A stretch of DNA of 35,516 bases from Rikenellaceae bacterium (GCA_902362705.1 CABIXK010000004.1:162466-197981); one strand, 5' to 3'. Counted from the stretch's first letter, positions 8,955 to 17,812 are shown. Made by a program: numbers and translations. The notes: generated by a model not told the origin, from the sequence alone.

Positions 8955-10115
8955 ATGGCAGAAAAAAGGGACTACTACGAGGTGCTGGGCGTCGGGAAGA
9001 ACGCCAACGCCGACGAAATCAAGAAGGCCTACCGCAAGGCGGCCATCAAATACCACCCCGACAAGAACCCCGGCGACAAGGAGGCCGAGGAGAAGTTCAA
9101 GGAGGCCGCCGAGGCCTACGACGTGCTGTCGAACCCCGACAAGCGGGCCCGATACGACCAGTTCGGCCATGCGGGCATGGGCGGCGCCGCGGGCGGCGGT
9201 GCCGGAGGTTTCGGAGGATTCGGCGGCGGATTCTCCATGGAGGACATCTTCTCGCAGTTCGGCGACATATTCGGCGGACACTTCGGCGGCGGATTCCGCT
9301 CGTCGGGCGGCGGCCAGCGCGTCAACCGCGGGTCGGACATCCGCATCAAGGTGCGCCTGACGCTGCAGGAGATCGCCGCGGGGGTCACCAAGAAGCTCAA
9401 GATCGCCAAGACGGTGGCCTGCGACAAGTGCGGCGGCTCGGGGGCCAAGGACAGCGGCTCCTACGCAACCTGCTCGACCTGCAACGGTTCGGGATATGTC
9501 GTGCGCGTGGAGAACACCTTCTTCGGGCGCATGCAGACCCAGGGCGTCTGCCCCGCGTGCGGCGGCTCGGGCAAGGTGATCTCCGACCCCTGCGACAAGT
9601 GCCGCGGCGAGGGAACGCTGCGCGGCGACGAGGTGGTGGAGATCGCCATCCCGGCCGGAGTGGGCGAGGGGATGATCCTCACCGTCTCGGGCAAGGGCAA
9701 CGCCGCGCGCCACGGAGGCGTGAACGGCGACTTGCAGGTGGTCATCGAGGAGGAGCCGCATCCCGAGCTGGTGCGCGATGGCAACGACCTGATCCACAAT
9801 CTCAATATCACGGTGACGACGGCCCTGCTGGGCGGCACCGTGGAGGTGCCGACCGTCGACGGGCGCGCCAAGATCAAGATCGCCCCGGGCACCCATGCCG
9901 GCAAGGTGCTGCGCCTGGGCGGCAAGGGCCTGCCCGAGGTCAACGGCTACGGCCGCGGCGACGAGCTGGTGGTGGTCGACATCACCATCCCCTCGAAGCT
10001 CACGGCCGAGGAGCGGCGTCTGGTGGAGCAGCTGGCCGCGATGCCCTCGTTCGAGAAGGCCGAGTCGGTGAAGAACCAGAACATCTTCGAGCGCATGAAG
10101 AGCTTCTTCCGGTAG
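8955..10115 (+). CDS. dnaJ: Chaperone DnaJ (Hsp40)
   Basis: This full-length type I DnaJ (386 residues) delivers substrates to DnaK and stimulates its ATPase. The J domain at 1-70 has the essential HPD triad at 34-36. A Gly/Phe-rich linker spans about 76-120. The zinc region at 156-220 contains four CxxCxGxG-type repeats, beginning CDKCGGSG and ending CDKCRGEG, and all eight cysteines are present. The substrate-binding beta domains and dimerisation tail complete the protein. It follows grpE by 4 bp and is followed by a strong hairpin terminator. Confidence 0.97.
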   Translation: MAEKRDYYEVLGVGKNANADEIKKAYRKAAIKYHPDKNPGDKEAEEKFKEAAEAYDVLSNPDKRARYDQFGHAGMGGAAGGGAGGFGGFGGGFSMEDIFSQFGDIFGGHFGGGFRSSGGGQRVNRGSDIRIKVRLTLQEIAAGVTKKLKIAKTVACDKCGGSGAKDSGSYATCSTCNGSGYVVRVENTFFGRMQTQGVCPACGGSGKVISDPCDKCRGEGTLRGDEVVEIAIPAGVGEGMILTVSGKGNAARHGGVNGDLQVVIEEEPHPELVRDGNDLIHNLNITVTTALLGGTVEVPTVDGRAKIKIAPGTHAGKVLRLGGKGLPEVNGYGRGDELVVVDITIPSKLTAEERRLVEQLAAMPSFEKAESVKNQNIFERMKSFFR

Positions 10116-10134
10116 AGCGGGCGGAGGCCGAAGA

Positions 10135-10166
10135 AAAAAGTCCGGAGGAAGCTCCGGGCTTTTTTT
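10135..10166. terminator. Bidirectional-looking terminator after dnaJ
   Basis: The stem CCGGAG (10142-10147) and CTCCGG (10152-10157), with loop GAAG, is flanked by an A-run on the left and T7 on the right (10160-10166). It ends the grpE-dnaJ transcript. Confidence 0.88.
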
Positions 10167-10190
10167 CGAAATTTTCGTAACTTTACCCCA
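10155..10190 (+). promoter_or_regulatory. Promoter for the small membrane protein-mutL operon
   Basis: TAACTTTA (10178-10185) fits the Bacteroidota -7 box TAnnTTTG except for the last base. The -33 element would fall in the T-rich tail of the dnaJ terminator. The ATG of the next gene is 18 bp downstream of the box. This is a pattern match only. Confidence 0.55.
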
Positions 10191-10203
10191 AATAACCGCG
10201 ACT

Positions 10204-10662
10204 ATGTTAGGTTTCACGCCATTCAAGCGGCACGCCAACCGCTTCAACTACGTCCCCCGCTACTACGACCCCGAGAAGGAGGCGCGCGAACAGCGCCGCG
10301 CCGAGCTGCGGGGCGAGCGCTCGGAGGACGCCGACCGCGAGTACCGCCCCGGGCAGTATATCCGCACGCAGCGCGATGCACGCGCCGCCCACCGCGCCGA
10401 GCGGGCCGGCAAGGACCGCATGCGGATATGGAAGATGGCGGCGGGCGCCGTCGTGGTGCTGCTGTTCATCTATATGCTCTACCCGCGTCTGGCCGATCTG
10501 TTCATCCGCGCCCAGCAGGGCGCCGCAGCCGAGGCCGCCGCCGCGGCCTCGACCTCGACCGAGGGTGCGGCCGACGGGGCGCGCGACATATGGGAGATCT
10601 CCGAGACGGAGTGGCAGGCGCAGCCCATAACCATAGTTCCCAACGATTACGAGGAGGAGTAG
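10204..10662 (+). CDS. Small single-pass membrane protein of unknown function
   Basis: I do not recognise a characterised family in this 152-residue protein. The first 77 residues are highly charged (many Arg, Glu and Asp) and should lie in the cytoplasm. One hydrophobic segment (about 78-97, MAAGAVVVLLFIYMLYPRLA) is a clear transmembrane helix. It is followed by an Ala/Ser/Thr-rich stretch and an acidic C-terminus. mutL begins 1 bp after the stop, so the two are almost certainly translated from one mRNA, but this does not show a role in mismatch repair. The ATG at 10204 is favoured because the promoter-like box is correctly placed for it. Confidence 0.8.
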   Translation: MLGFTPFKRHANRFNYVPRYYDPEKEAREQRRAELRGERSEDADREYRPGQYIRTQRDARAAHRAERAGKDRMRIWKMAAGAVVVLLFIYMLYPRLADLFIRAQQGAAAEAAAAASTSTEGAADGARDIWEISETEWQAQPITIVPNDYEEE

Positions 10663-10663
10663 G

Positions 10664-12868
10664 ATGGCCGATCGCATTCGTCTGCTGCCCGAGATCGTCG
10701 CCAACCAGATCGCTGCGGGCGAGGTGGTGAACCGCCCCTCGTCGGTGGTCAAGGAGATGATGGAGAACGCCATAGATGCCGGCGCGCAGCGCGTGAAGGT
10801 CAACTTCCGCGACGGGGGCAAGGAGCTCATACAGATCGTCGACGACGGCTGCGGCATGTCGCCCATCGACGCGCGCCTGGCCTTCGACCGCCACGCCACG
10901 AGCAAGATCCGCTCGGTGGAGGACATCTATGCGCTGAGCACCTTCGGATTCCGCGGCGAGGCGCTGGCCTCGATCGCCGCCGTGGCGCAGGTCGAGCTGC
11001 TCACGCGCCAGCAGGGCGACGAGGTGGGCACGGCGACCCGCATCAACGGCGGGCAGTTCGTCTCGCAGGAGCCTGCGGCGTGCCCCGTGGGGTCGCAGTT
11101 CTTCGTGCGCAACCTCTTCTACAACGTGCCGGCGCGCCGCCGCTTCCTCGACAAGAGCACCGCGTCGGCATCGCAGATCAAGGCCGAGTTCCAGCGCGTG
11201 GCGCTGTGCAACCCCCGCGTGGCGTTCGAGCTCTATGCCAACGACGCGCCCCTCTACCGCCTGGAGGCCGCGTCGGCCGCGGGGCGCATCGTCGACGTGG
11301 TGGGGCGCCACATCAAGCAGAACCTGCTGGAGGTGGGCGCCGACACCTCGATCGCCTCGGTGGCGGGGTTCATCGGCCGCCCGGCGGCCGCCAAGCGGCG
11401 CAACACGGAGCAGTATCTGTTCGTCAACGGCCGCTACTTCAAGAGCGCCTACCTCTCGAGCGCCATCCTGAAGGCCTACGAGAAACTCATACCCGAGGGG
11501 GCGCAGCCCTCCTACTTCCTCTACCTCACGCTCGACCCCGAGCGCATCGACGTGAACGTCCATCCGCAGAAGACCGAGGTGAAGTTCGCCGACGAGACGG
11601 CCGTGTGGCAGATCGTCAATGCGGCCGTGCGCGAGACGCTGGCCCGCACGGGCGCCGTGCCGATGATGGACTTCGACGACGAGGCGGCCGTGGAGATCCC
11701 CGTGCTGGAACGCGGGGCTGTATATGCCGAGCCGCGCGCCACCTCCGACGAGGGCTACAACCCATTCCGCGAGGAGTACATCGACCCCTCGGCGCCCGAT
11801 CCCAACGTCGACTTCGCGGGCTTCGATATCCCGGCCGCTGGCGGCCGGACCGTGGCCGACCGGGAGGCCGGCGCCGGAGGGTACGAGCCGCAGGGGAGCG
11901 GTTCGGGCGGACGGGGCCCGACGGATCGGGCTTCGGCCGGACGGGGGGCTGTCGGGCTGGGTTCTGCCGGGCAGGCCGAAGAGGCGTTCGACGATTTCGT
12001 GGGCTTCGGCGGTTTCGGTAGCGGCGGCTTCGGCGCGCTCGCCGACGGCGCTCCGGAGCAGTTCGAGGAGTTCGTGTCGGGCGGCGGGGAGGCCGGCGAA
12101 GAGGCCGGGGGGGCCGTATTCGAGGCCTCCGACGCTTTCGGCGCGGCCGGCGGCTCAGATGCTTCCGATGTCTCCGGGGCTTCCGGCGTTTCCGGCGTTT
12201 CCGGGGCTTTCGGCGCTTCGGCGCCGGAGAGCGTCCTCGACTTCATCCCCTCGGAGGCGATGACGGAGGGCGGGCAGCGGCTGGAGCTGGCGGGCGGCGA
12301 GCCGGTCGTCTTCCGCGATCCGCTGCCGCTGGGCGGCGGCTACGTGGCGGCCCTCGTGGAGGGCCGGCTGGCGGTGGTCGACGTGCGCCGCGCCCGCGAG
12401 CGGGTGATCTACGAGGATTGCCTGGCCATGCTGGGCAGCGGCGCGGCGGTGAGCCAGCGGCTGCTCTTCCCCGAGCGCCTGCAGCTCTCCGACGACGAGT
12501 ACGCCTCGGTCGGGGAGCATGCCGTGGAGCTGGCCGCGCTGGGCTTCGACCTGGAGCTGGCGGGCGACGGCGTGGTGGAGGTGCTGGGCACGCCGGCCGA
12601 CCAGTCGGCGGATGCCGTCGACCGCCTGCTCTACGACCTCTTGCAGGCCTTCGCCACCCCCGTGTCGCTCGAGGAGCTGCGGCGCGAGCGCATAGCCGCC
12701 GCCATGGCCCGCCACGCCGCGAGGGGCGCCCTCGGGACCCTCACGCGCGAGGAGGCCGCGGCGCTGCTCGACCGCCTCGCCGCCACGGGGCACGTGGCAT
12801 ATACGCCCGCCGGCAAGGCGATCTTCGCGCAGATCACCGCCGAAGAGATCCGCCAACGGCTGGGATAA
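10664..12868 (+). CDS. mutL: DNA mismatch repair protein MutL, atypical endonuclease motif
   Basis: This 734-residue GHKL ATPase links MutS mismatch recognition to strand incision. The N-terminal ATPase domain is intact, with IAAGEVVNRPSSVVKEMMENAIDAG-type motif I, DDGCGM, RHATSKI and TFGFRGEALASI. A long Gly/Ala/Ser-rich linker follows (about 395-520), partly made of 9-bp DNA repeats. The C-terminal dimerisation domain comes last. Where the metal-binding endonuclease motif DQHAx2Ex4E is expected, residues 573-584 read DVRRARERVIYE: the Asp and both Glu remain, but Gln-His-Ala is lost. I see no cysteine in the later CPHGRP-like region either. The nuclease may be weak or absent, although the ATPase function should remain. 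It sits directly after a small membrane protein gene. Confidence 0.93.
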   Translation: MADRIRLLPEIVANQIAAGEVVNRPSSVVKEMMENAIDAGAQRVKVNFRDGGKELIQIVDDGCGMSPIDARLAFDRHATSKIRSVEDIYALSTFGFRGEALASIAAVAQVELLTRQQGDEVGTATRINGGQFVSQEPAACPVGSQFFVRNLFYNVPARRRFLDKSTASASQIKAEFQRVALCNPRVAFELYANDAPLYRLEAASAAGRIVDVVGRHIKQNLLEVGADTSIASVAGFIGRPAAAKRRNTEQYLFVNGRYFKSAYLSSAILKAYEKLIPEGAQPSYFLYLTLDPERIDVNVHPQKTEVKFADETAVWQIVNAAVRETLARTGAVPMMDFDDEAAVEIPVLERGAVYAEPRATSDEGYNPFREEYIDPSAPDPNVDFAGFDIPAAGGRTVADREAGAGGYEPQGSGSGGRGPTDRASAGRGAVGLGSAGQAEEAFDDFVGFGGFGSGGFGALADGAPEQFEEFVSGGGEAGEEAGGAVFEASDAFGAAGGSDASDVSGASGVSGVSGAFGASAPESVLDFIPSEAMTEGGQRLELAGGEPVVFRDPLPLGGGYVAALVEGRLAVVDVRRARERVIYEDCLAMLGSGAAVSQRLLFPERLQLSDDEYASVGEHAVELAALGFDLELAGDGVVEVLGTPADQSADAVDRLLYDLLQAFATPVSLEELRRERIAAAMARHAARGALGTLTREEAAALLDRLAATGHVAYTPAGKAIFAQITAEEIRQRLG
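12161..12214 (+). repeat. 9-bp tandem repeat inside the mutL linker
   Basis: Six imperfect units of GCTTCCGGC/GTTTCCGGC type encode a Ser-Gly-Ala/Val repeat. The unit length is a multiple of three, so slippage would change linker length without shifting the frame. Confidence 0.8.
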
Positions 12869-12898
12869 CCCTTTGAACACGCAAAAAAAGAGAACGAT

Positions 12899-13498
12899 AT
12901 GAACGGCAATTACCAGACGCCCCCGGTCGTCAAGAACCTCATCATCATCAACGTGCTGGTCTACATGGCCACCTCGCTGCTGCCCGTGGGCGGGCTGATC
13001 GAGCGCTACTGCGCACTCTGGGTGGGGATGCCCTTTTTCCATGCCTACCAGTTCGTCACCTACATGTTCCTGCACGCCGACTTCGAGCACATATTCTTCA
13101 ACATGTTCGCGCTGTGGATGTTCGGACGGCAGCTGGAGTGGCGTTTCGGACAGCGGCGCTTCCTCGTCTACTACATGGTCTGCGGCGTAGGCGCGGCGCT
13201 CATCCAGGCCTCGATCGCCTGGGCCATGGGGCAGCCCATGACCCTCGTGGGGGCGTCGGGCGCCGTGATGGGGCTGCTGCTCGCATTCGGGGTGCTCTAT
13301 CCCGATGCGGTCATCATGCTGCTCATCCCGCCCGTGCCGATCAAGGCCAAGTGGTTCGTGGCGATCTACGCCGCCATCGAGCTGCTGCTCGGGTGGCGCG
13401 GCGCGGGCAACGTGGCCCACTTCGCCCACGTGGGCGGCATGCTGTGGGGGTTGGCACTGCTCTGGTGGTGGCGTCGTCGGGGTCTGATCCGCTTCTGA
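12899..13498 (+). CDS. Rhomboid-family intramembrane serine protease
   Basis: The 199-residue protein has six hydrophobic segments, the basic bacterial rhomboid plan; rhomboids cut substrates within the membrane. The first helix begins near residue 15. Helix 2 carries HADFEHIFFNMFALW, matching the HxxxN oxyanion region. The catalytic serine is S120 in GASGAVMG, and H177 in AHVGGMLWG is the partner histidine, so the dyad is intact. The next gene begins 2 bp after the stop, which suggests translational coupling. The substrate is unknown. The ATG at 12900 and the position 12899 relate to one start region after a short A-rich leader. Confidence 0.92.
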   Translation: MNGNYQTPPVVKNLIIINVLVYMATSLLPVGGLIERYCALWVGMPFFHAYQFVTYMFLHADFEHIFFNMFALWMFGRQLEWRFGQRRFLVYYMVCGVGAALIQASIAWAMGQPMTLVGASGAVMGLLLAFGVLYPDAVIMLLIPPVPIKAKWFVAIYAAIELLLGWRGAGNVAHFAHVGGMLWGLALLWWWRRRGLIRF

Positions 13499-13500
13499 CC

Positions 13501-14646
13501 ATGGCCGAGTACTACGCTGAATACGACCGGCGGCCGCGCCGCCGGCGGACGAGCCTGGCGATGCGCCTGGTCGACGGCATCGTGACGCTGCTCTCGCTCG
13601 CCGCCGCCGCGGCGATGATCCTCACCTTCCTGGTGCCGTGGATCGACCCCGGGCGCGTGTGGTTCCTGCCGCTGGTGGGGCTGGCCGCCCCGGTGACCTA
13701 CGTGGCGACGGTGGTGCTGGCGCTCTGGTGGGTGATCCGCTGGCGGCTCCTGCGCGCCTCGCTGATGATGGCGCTGGTCGTCGGGGGGCTCTTCCGCCTC
13801 TCGCTCTACTACAAGCCCGCGATCCGCCGCGTATACGACAACGAGACATTCGGCCGCGGAACCTTCAAGGTGATGACATACAACGTGCGCAGCTTCTACG
13901 GCGAGCGCGGCGAGAACAGCGCGGGTGGCGTCCTGCGCCTGATCGCCGAGCAGGAGCCCGACATCGTCTGCCTGCAGGAGTTCAACGCCCGCCTGGCCGA
14001 GCGGTCGTCGGAGTATGCCTGGCTGGAGGAGACCTACCAGAGCACCGCCTTCGGCCGTACGCAGGCCCCCGACTCGCTCTACGGTGCGCCGCTGGTGATC
14101 CTGAGCAAGTACCGCATCCTGCGCTCGGGCGTGGCGCTCACCCCCTCGGCCTCGGTGTGGGCCGACGTGCTGATGGGGCGCGACACGGTGCGCATTTTCA
14201 ACAACCACCTGCGCTCGACGGCCATCAAGGCCTCCGACGGCGACTACATCGCCTCGCACCGCTTCCTCTCCGACTCGGCGGGCGAGACGCGCATACGCAG
14301 CATGGTGACCCGCCTGCGCGACAACAGCATCCTGCGCGCCGCACAGGTCGACTCGATCTCGGCGGCCATAGCCGCGTCGCGCCCCCAGCGCATCGTCTGC
14401 GGCGACTTCAACGACACGCCCGTGTCCTATGTCTACCACCGCATGGCCCGGGGGCTCAACGACGCCTTCCGCGTGTGCGGGTCGGACTACTCGCACACGT
14501 TCCGCGGATTCTGGAACATGCTGCGCATCGACTACGTGCTCTCGTCGCCCCAGTTCGAGACGCTCTCCTACGAAGTGCTGCCCGCGACCTGGTCCGACCA
14601 CCTGCCCGTGGTGGTGCGGCTGCGGCGGACGCAATCGAACAACTGA
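13501..14646 (+). CDS. Membrane-anchored endonuclease/exonuclease/phosphatase-family protein
   Basis: The protein is 381 residues from the ATG at 13501. The frame stays open upstream to 13114, but that stretch lies over the rhomboid gene in another frame, so the start next to the rhomboid stop is preferred. Three hydrophobic helices (about 23-45, 53-78 and 85-102) anchor it in the membrane. The EEP metallohydrolase domain follows: MTYNVRSF (N128), PDIVCLQEF (E160, metal ligand), FNNHLRST, CGDFNDTP and the final SDHLPVVV. All core catalytic motifs are present. Members cut phosphodiesters or remove phosphates from nucleic acids, lipids or sugars, and the substrate cannot be read from the sequence. 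It is coupled to the rhomboid gene by 2 bp. Confidence 0.88.
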   Translation: MAEYYAEYDRRPRRRRTSLAMRLVDGIVTLLSLAAAAAMILTFLVPWIDPGRVWFLPLVGLAAPVTYVATVVLALWWVIRWRLLRASLMMALVVGGLFRLSLYYKPAIRRVYDNETFGRGTFKVMTYNVRSFYGERGENSAGGVLRLIAEQEPDIVCLQEFNARLAERSSEYAWLEETYQSTAFGRTQAPDSLYGAPLVILSKYRILRSGVALTPSASVWADVLMGRDTVRIFNNHLRSTAIKASDGDYIASHRFLSDSAGETRIRSMVTRLRDNSILRAAQVDSISAAIAASRPQRIVCGDFNDTPVSYVYHRMARGLNDAFRVCGSDYSHTFRGFWNMLRIDYVLSSPQFETLSYEVLPATWSDHLPVVVRLRRTQSNN

Positions 14647-14664
14647 CCCAAAATGAGATAAACC

Positions 14665-15114
14665 ATGATTCTCGACACCCTCGACCGCAGCGCCCGCTAC
14701 GAGTGTCTGCATCCGCGCCTCGGGCGCGCATTCGAGCTCATCGCCTCCACCGACTGGATGGCGCTGGAGCCCGGTATCCACGAACTGGAAGGGCGCGACA
14801 TCTTCGTCAACGTGATGGAGCGCGACCTCAAGCAGAAGGCCGAAGCCAAGCTGGAGGTGCACGACGCCTACATCGACATCCAGGTGCTCGTCGACGGCGA
14901 GCGCGAGGCCTTCGGCTGGAGTCCCCGCGCGGCGCTCGCCCGGCCGCAGGGCCCCTTCGACACGGAGGCCGACATCCGCTTCTACGACGACGAGCCCCAG
15001 ACCTACTACACGCTCCTGCCCGGGCAGTTCACGCTGCTGCTGCCCGAGGACGGACACGCCCCGATGGTGGGCGAGGGCCGCGTGCGCAAGATCATCGTGA
15101 AGGTGCGCATCTGA
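14665..15114 (+). CDS. YhcH/YjgK/YiaL family protein (DUF386)
   Basis: This 149-residue cupin-like protein belongs to the DUF386 family, which includes E. coli YhcH and NanQ, linked to sialic acid metabolism and anomer conversion. Family features are the H..YIDIQVLVDGEE-like core (VHDAYIDIQVLVDGEREAFG) and the C-terminal segment LLPGQFTLLLPEDGHAPMVGEG, whose His and Glu residues are metal ligands in relatives. The local context contains no sialic acid genes, so the substrate is open. It follows the EEP gene by 18 bp and is the last + strand gene before a convergent terminator. Confidence 0.88.
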   Translation: MILDTLDRSARYECLHPRLGRAFELIASTDWMALEPGIHELEGRDIFVNVMERDLKQKAEAKLEVHDAYIDIQVLVDGEREAFGWSPRAALARPQGPFDTEADIRFYDDEPQTYYTLLPGQFTLLLPEDGHAPMVGEGRVRKIIVKVRI

Positions 15115-15153
15115 CGGCGCGCGGGCCCTGCGGGGCCTGCCGACAGACAGGAA

Positions 15154-15189
15154 AAGCCCCGGGGCGGCCATTGCGGCGCTCCGGGGCTT
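15154..15189. terminator. Bidirectional terminator between convergent genes
   Basis: Arms AAGCCCCGG (15154-15162) and CCGGGGCTT (15181-15189) form a strong hairpin between yhcH (+) and ugd (-). The flanking A and T tracts are short, so termination strength is uncertain. Confidence 0.7.
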
Positions 15190-15232
15190 CTGCGTGGTGT
15201 GTCGGGGGCGGTTTGCCGATCTGCCTGCCGGC

Positions 15233-16555
15233 TCACTTGCCGATGGCGGCGTAGCGCAGCCCTGCGGCCTCGACCTCCGCGCGGTCGAAGATGTTGCGGC
15301 CGTCGACAATGATGTCGCCGCGCATCGCGCCGCGCAGGCGCGCCCAGTCGGGCATGCGCAGCTCCTTCCACTCGGTCAGCAGCATCACGGCGTCGGCCCC
15401 CTCGGCGGCCTCGTACATCGTGCGTGTGTAGACGATGCGCCCGTCGGCGTCGCCCAGGCGCCGGCGGCACTCCTCCATCGCCACGGGGTCGTAGGCCCGG
15501 ATGCGGGCCCCCTCGCCGAGCAGGCGGTCGATGGCCACCAGCGCCGGGGCCTCGCGCATGTCGTCGGTCTCGGGCTTGTAGGCCAGGCCCCACAGCGCGA
15601 CGGTGCGCCCCGCGAGATCGCCCCCCGTCAGCGCGCGCAGCTTCTCCACCGGGAGGCTCTTCTGCCGCTCGTTGACGCGGTCGACGGCCTCGACGACCTC
15701 CATCGCGTAGCCGTGCTCGCGCCCCGTGCGGGCCAATGCCTTGACGTCCTTCGGGAAGCACGAGCCCCCGTAGCCGCAGCCGGCGTAGAGGAACTTGTTG
15801 CCGATGCGGGCGTCGGAGCCGATGCCCTGGCGCACGCGCTCGACGTCGGCGCCCACAAGGTCGCAGAGGTTGGCGATGTCGTTCATGAAGGAGATGCGCG
15901 TGGCCAGCATGGCGTTGGCGGCGTATTTGGTCATCTCGGCCGAGGGGATGTCCATGAACAGCACGCGGAAGTTGTTGATGAGGAAGGGACGGTAGATGCG
16001 CGCCATCGTCTTGCGCGCCGCGTCGCTCTCGACGCCCACCACCACGCGGTCGGGCGACATGAAGTCCTTGATCGCCGCCCCCTCCTTCAGAAACTCGGGG
16101 TTGGAGGCGACGTCGAAGTCGATCGTCTCGCCGCGCAGGGCCAGCTCCCGCTCGACGGCCGCGCGCACGCGCGCCGCCGTGCCCACGGGCACCGTGCTCT
16201 TGATGACCAGCAGCGTCGGGCGGCGGATGAGGCGGCCGAACGTGCGGGCGACCTCCAGCACGTGGCCGAGGTCGGCGGCGCCGTTCTCGTCGGGCGGCGT
16301 GCCCACGGCCGTGAAGACCACCTGCACGCGGTCGATGCACCCGGCAAGGTCGGTGATGAAGTGCAGCCGCCCGGCCGCGGCGTTGCGGGCGACCAGGGCC
16401 TCGAGCCCCGGCTCGTAGATGGGGATGCGGCCGCAGCGCAGCGCCTCGATCTTCGCCGCATCGGTGTCGACGCAGGTGACGTCGAGCCCCATCTCGGCGA
16501 AGCAGGCCCCGGTGACCAGACCCACGTAGCCCGTGCCTACGATGGCGATCTTCAT
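15233..16555 (-). CDS. ugd: UDP-glucose 6-dehydrogenase
   Basis: The 440-residue enzyme oxidises UDP-glucose to UDP-glucuronate with two NAD+, supplying precursors for surface polysaccharides. The Rossmann motif GTGYVG is at 7-12. NPEFLKEGAAIKDFMSPDR at 152-170 is the family signature. K210 and N214 (TKYAANA) and the catalytic cysteine C266 in GCGYGGSCFPKD, with D270, are all present. The reading frame remains open far upstream, to 17293, but that part lies across the flavodiiron gene. MKIAIVGTGYVG gives a clear start at 16555, which overlaps the preceding stop codon as ATGA. Translation should therefore be coupled to the flavodiiron gene, a pairing with no obvious biochemical reason. Confidence 0.96.
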   Translation of the reverse strand: MKIAIVGTGYVGLVTGACFAEMGLDVTCVDTDAAKIEALRCGRIPIYEPGLEALVARNAAAGRLHFITDLAGCIDRVQVVFTAVGTPPDENGAADLGHVLEVARTFGRLIRRPTLLVIKSTVPVGTAARVRAAVERELALRGETIDFDVASNPEFLKEGAAIKDFMSPDRVVVGVESDAARKTMARIYRPFLINNFRVLFMDIPSAEMTKYAANAMLATRISFMNDIANLCDLVGADVERVRQGIGSDARIGNKFLYAGCGYGGSCFPKDVKALARTGREHGYAMEVVEAVDRVNERQKSLPVEKLRALTGGDLAGRTVALWGLAYKPETDDMREAPALVAIDRLLGEGARIRAYDPVAMEECRRRLGDADGRIVYTRTMYEAAEGADAVMLLTEWKELRMPDWARLRGAMRGDIIVDGRNIFDRAEVEAAGLRYAAIGK

Positions 16556-17748
16556 CGCGCGGCCTGCTTGATGTGGGCGGCCAGGGCGCGCGCCAGCGCG
16601 TCGCAGCGGCGGCAGTCGTCGTCGGTGGCCCCCTGCTTCATCTCCACCGCCTCGCACACGCACTCCCACTTCATCTGTCCGGCGAACTCGCCCAGGAGGC
16701 GCGCCGAGGCGCCGGCCCACGTGAAGGAGCCGAACCAGGCGAAGCGCCGGCGGGGGATGCCCCGCGCGGCGATCAGGTCGAGCAGCTGCCTGACGGGCGG
16801 GAAGAGGGCACCGTTGTAGGTGGGGCCGCCCACCACGAGCGTGTCGAAGCGGAAGATGTCGCGCAGCACCTCCGAGGGCTCGGCGTAGGAGAGGTTGTAG
16901 ACCCGGATGGGGCCCACGCCCTCGGCGGCCAGCGTGCGGGCGATGCGCTCGGCCGCACGCTCCGTGTTGCCGTACATCGAACCGTAGGCCACCACCACGC
17001 CCGGCTCGCCCTCGTAGCGGCTCATGCGGTCGTAGAGGTCGACCACGCGCGCCGCCTCGCGCTGCCAGACGGGGCCGTGCGTCGGGCAGATCGTCTCGAT
17101 CGGAAGGCCTGCGAGCTTCGAGAGCGCCTTCTGCACCGGCGCGCCGTACTTGCCGACGATGGCGGCGTAGTAGCGGCGCATCTCGTCCCAGTAGCGGTCG
17201 GGGTCGAGCTCGGAGTCGGTGATGCCGCCGTCGAGGGCGCCGAACGTGCCGAAGGCGTCGCCCGAGAAGAGCACCCGCCGCTCGGGGCACCACGTGACCA
17301 TCGTCTCGGGCCAGTGGACCATGGGCGTGAGGTGGAACCGGAGCGTGAGGCCCCCGAGGTCGAGCACGTCGCCGTCAGCGACCGTGAGCGTATGGTCCGC
17401 GAGGCCGTAGAAGCCCTCGACCATCTGTAGCGTCTTGGCGTTGCCCACGATCCGCATCGAGGGGTAGAGGCGCCGGAGCGCGGCGATTGACGACGAGTGG
17501 TCGGGCTCCATGTGGTTGATGACGAGGTAGTCGATCGCGCGGTCGCCGATCTCGCAGCGGATGTTCTCCACCAGGCGGCTGCCGAAGCGCTCCTCTACCG
17601 TGTCGACGAGGGCGATGCGCTCGCCCACGACGAGATAGCTGTTGTAGGAGACGCCCTGCGGCAGGGGCCAAAGCCCCTCGAAGCGGGTCGTCGTGCGGTC
17701 GTTGACACCCACGTAGCGGATGTCGGGACGGATTTCGGTGATTGACAT
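16552..17748 (-). CDS. Flavodiiron protein (A-type flavoprotein, O2/NO reductase)
   Basis: The 398-residue cytoplasmic enzyme uses a flavin and a di-iron centre to reduce O2 to water or NO to N2O, protecting anaerobes. The N-terminal metallo-beta-lactamase domain has all the expected ligands: H79, E81 and D83 with H84 (HMEPDH), H145, D164 (FSGDAFG) and H224 (THGPVW). The flavodoxin domain begins near residue 250, with the FMN phosphate loop VVVAYGSMYGNTERAA. No C-terminal rubredoxin domain is present, so electrons must come from a separate donor. A promoter-like box lies just upstream, and ugd overlaps its end by 4 bp. Confidence 0.95.
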   Translation of the reverse strand: MSITEIRPDIRYVGVNDRTTTRFEGLWPLPQGVSYNSYLVVGERIALVDTVEERFGSRLVENIRCEIGDRAIDYLVINHMEPDHSSSIAALRRLYPSMRIVGNAKTLQMVEGFYGLADHTLTVADGDVLDLGGLTLRFHLTPMVHWPETMVTWCPERRVLFSGDAFGTFGALDGGITDSELDPDRYWDEMRRYYAAIVGKYGAPVQKALSKLAGLPIETICPTHGPVWQREAARVVDLYDRMSRYEGEPGVVVAYGSMYGNTERAAERIARTLAAEGVGPIRVYNLSYAEPSEVLRDIFRFDTLVVGGPTYNGALFPPVRQLLDLIAARGIPRRRFAWFGSFTWAGASARLLGEFAGQMKWECVCEAVEMKQGATDDDCRRCDALARALAAHIKQAAR

Positions 17749-17778
17749 ATGGTGTGTTCTTTATCGTTTTCCCGTCGG

Positions 17779-17812
17779 CTAAGGTACGAAATTATTTCGG
17801 CATATGCGCAGA
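17779..17812 (-). promoter_or_regulatory. Putative promoter of the flavodiiron-ugd operon
   Basis: Read on the - strand, TACCTTAG (+ strand 17779-17786) resembles TAnnTTTG with one change, and a T-rich -33-like stretch lies about 24 bases further upstream. The start codon is about 30 bp downstream. The rest of the 240-bp intergenic region to susD1 holds a GCGCAGA/TCTGCGC inverted repeat (near 17805-17831) and the susD1 terminator. Confidence 0.45.

Noticed and set aside
13114..13500. Upstream extension of the EEP-family gene
   Set aside because: It overlaps the rhomboid gene in another frame and has an Arg-rich translation. The ATG at 13501 is next to the rhomboid stop.
16556..17293. Upstream extension of the ugd frame
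   Set aside because: It lies across the flavodiiron gene in another frame, and the Rossmann motif begins directly at the 16555 start.
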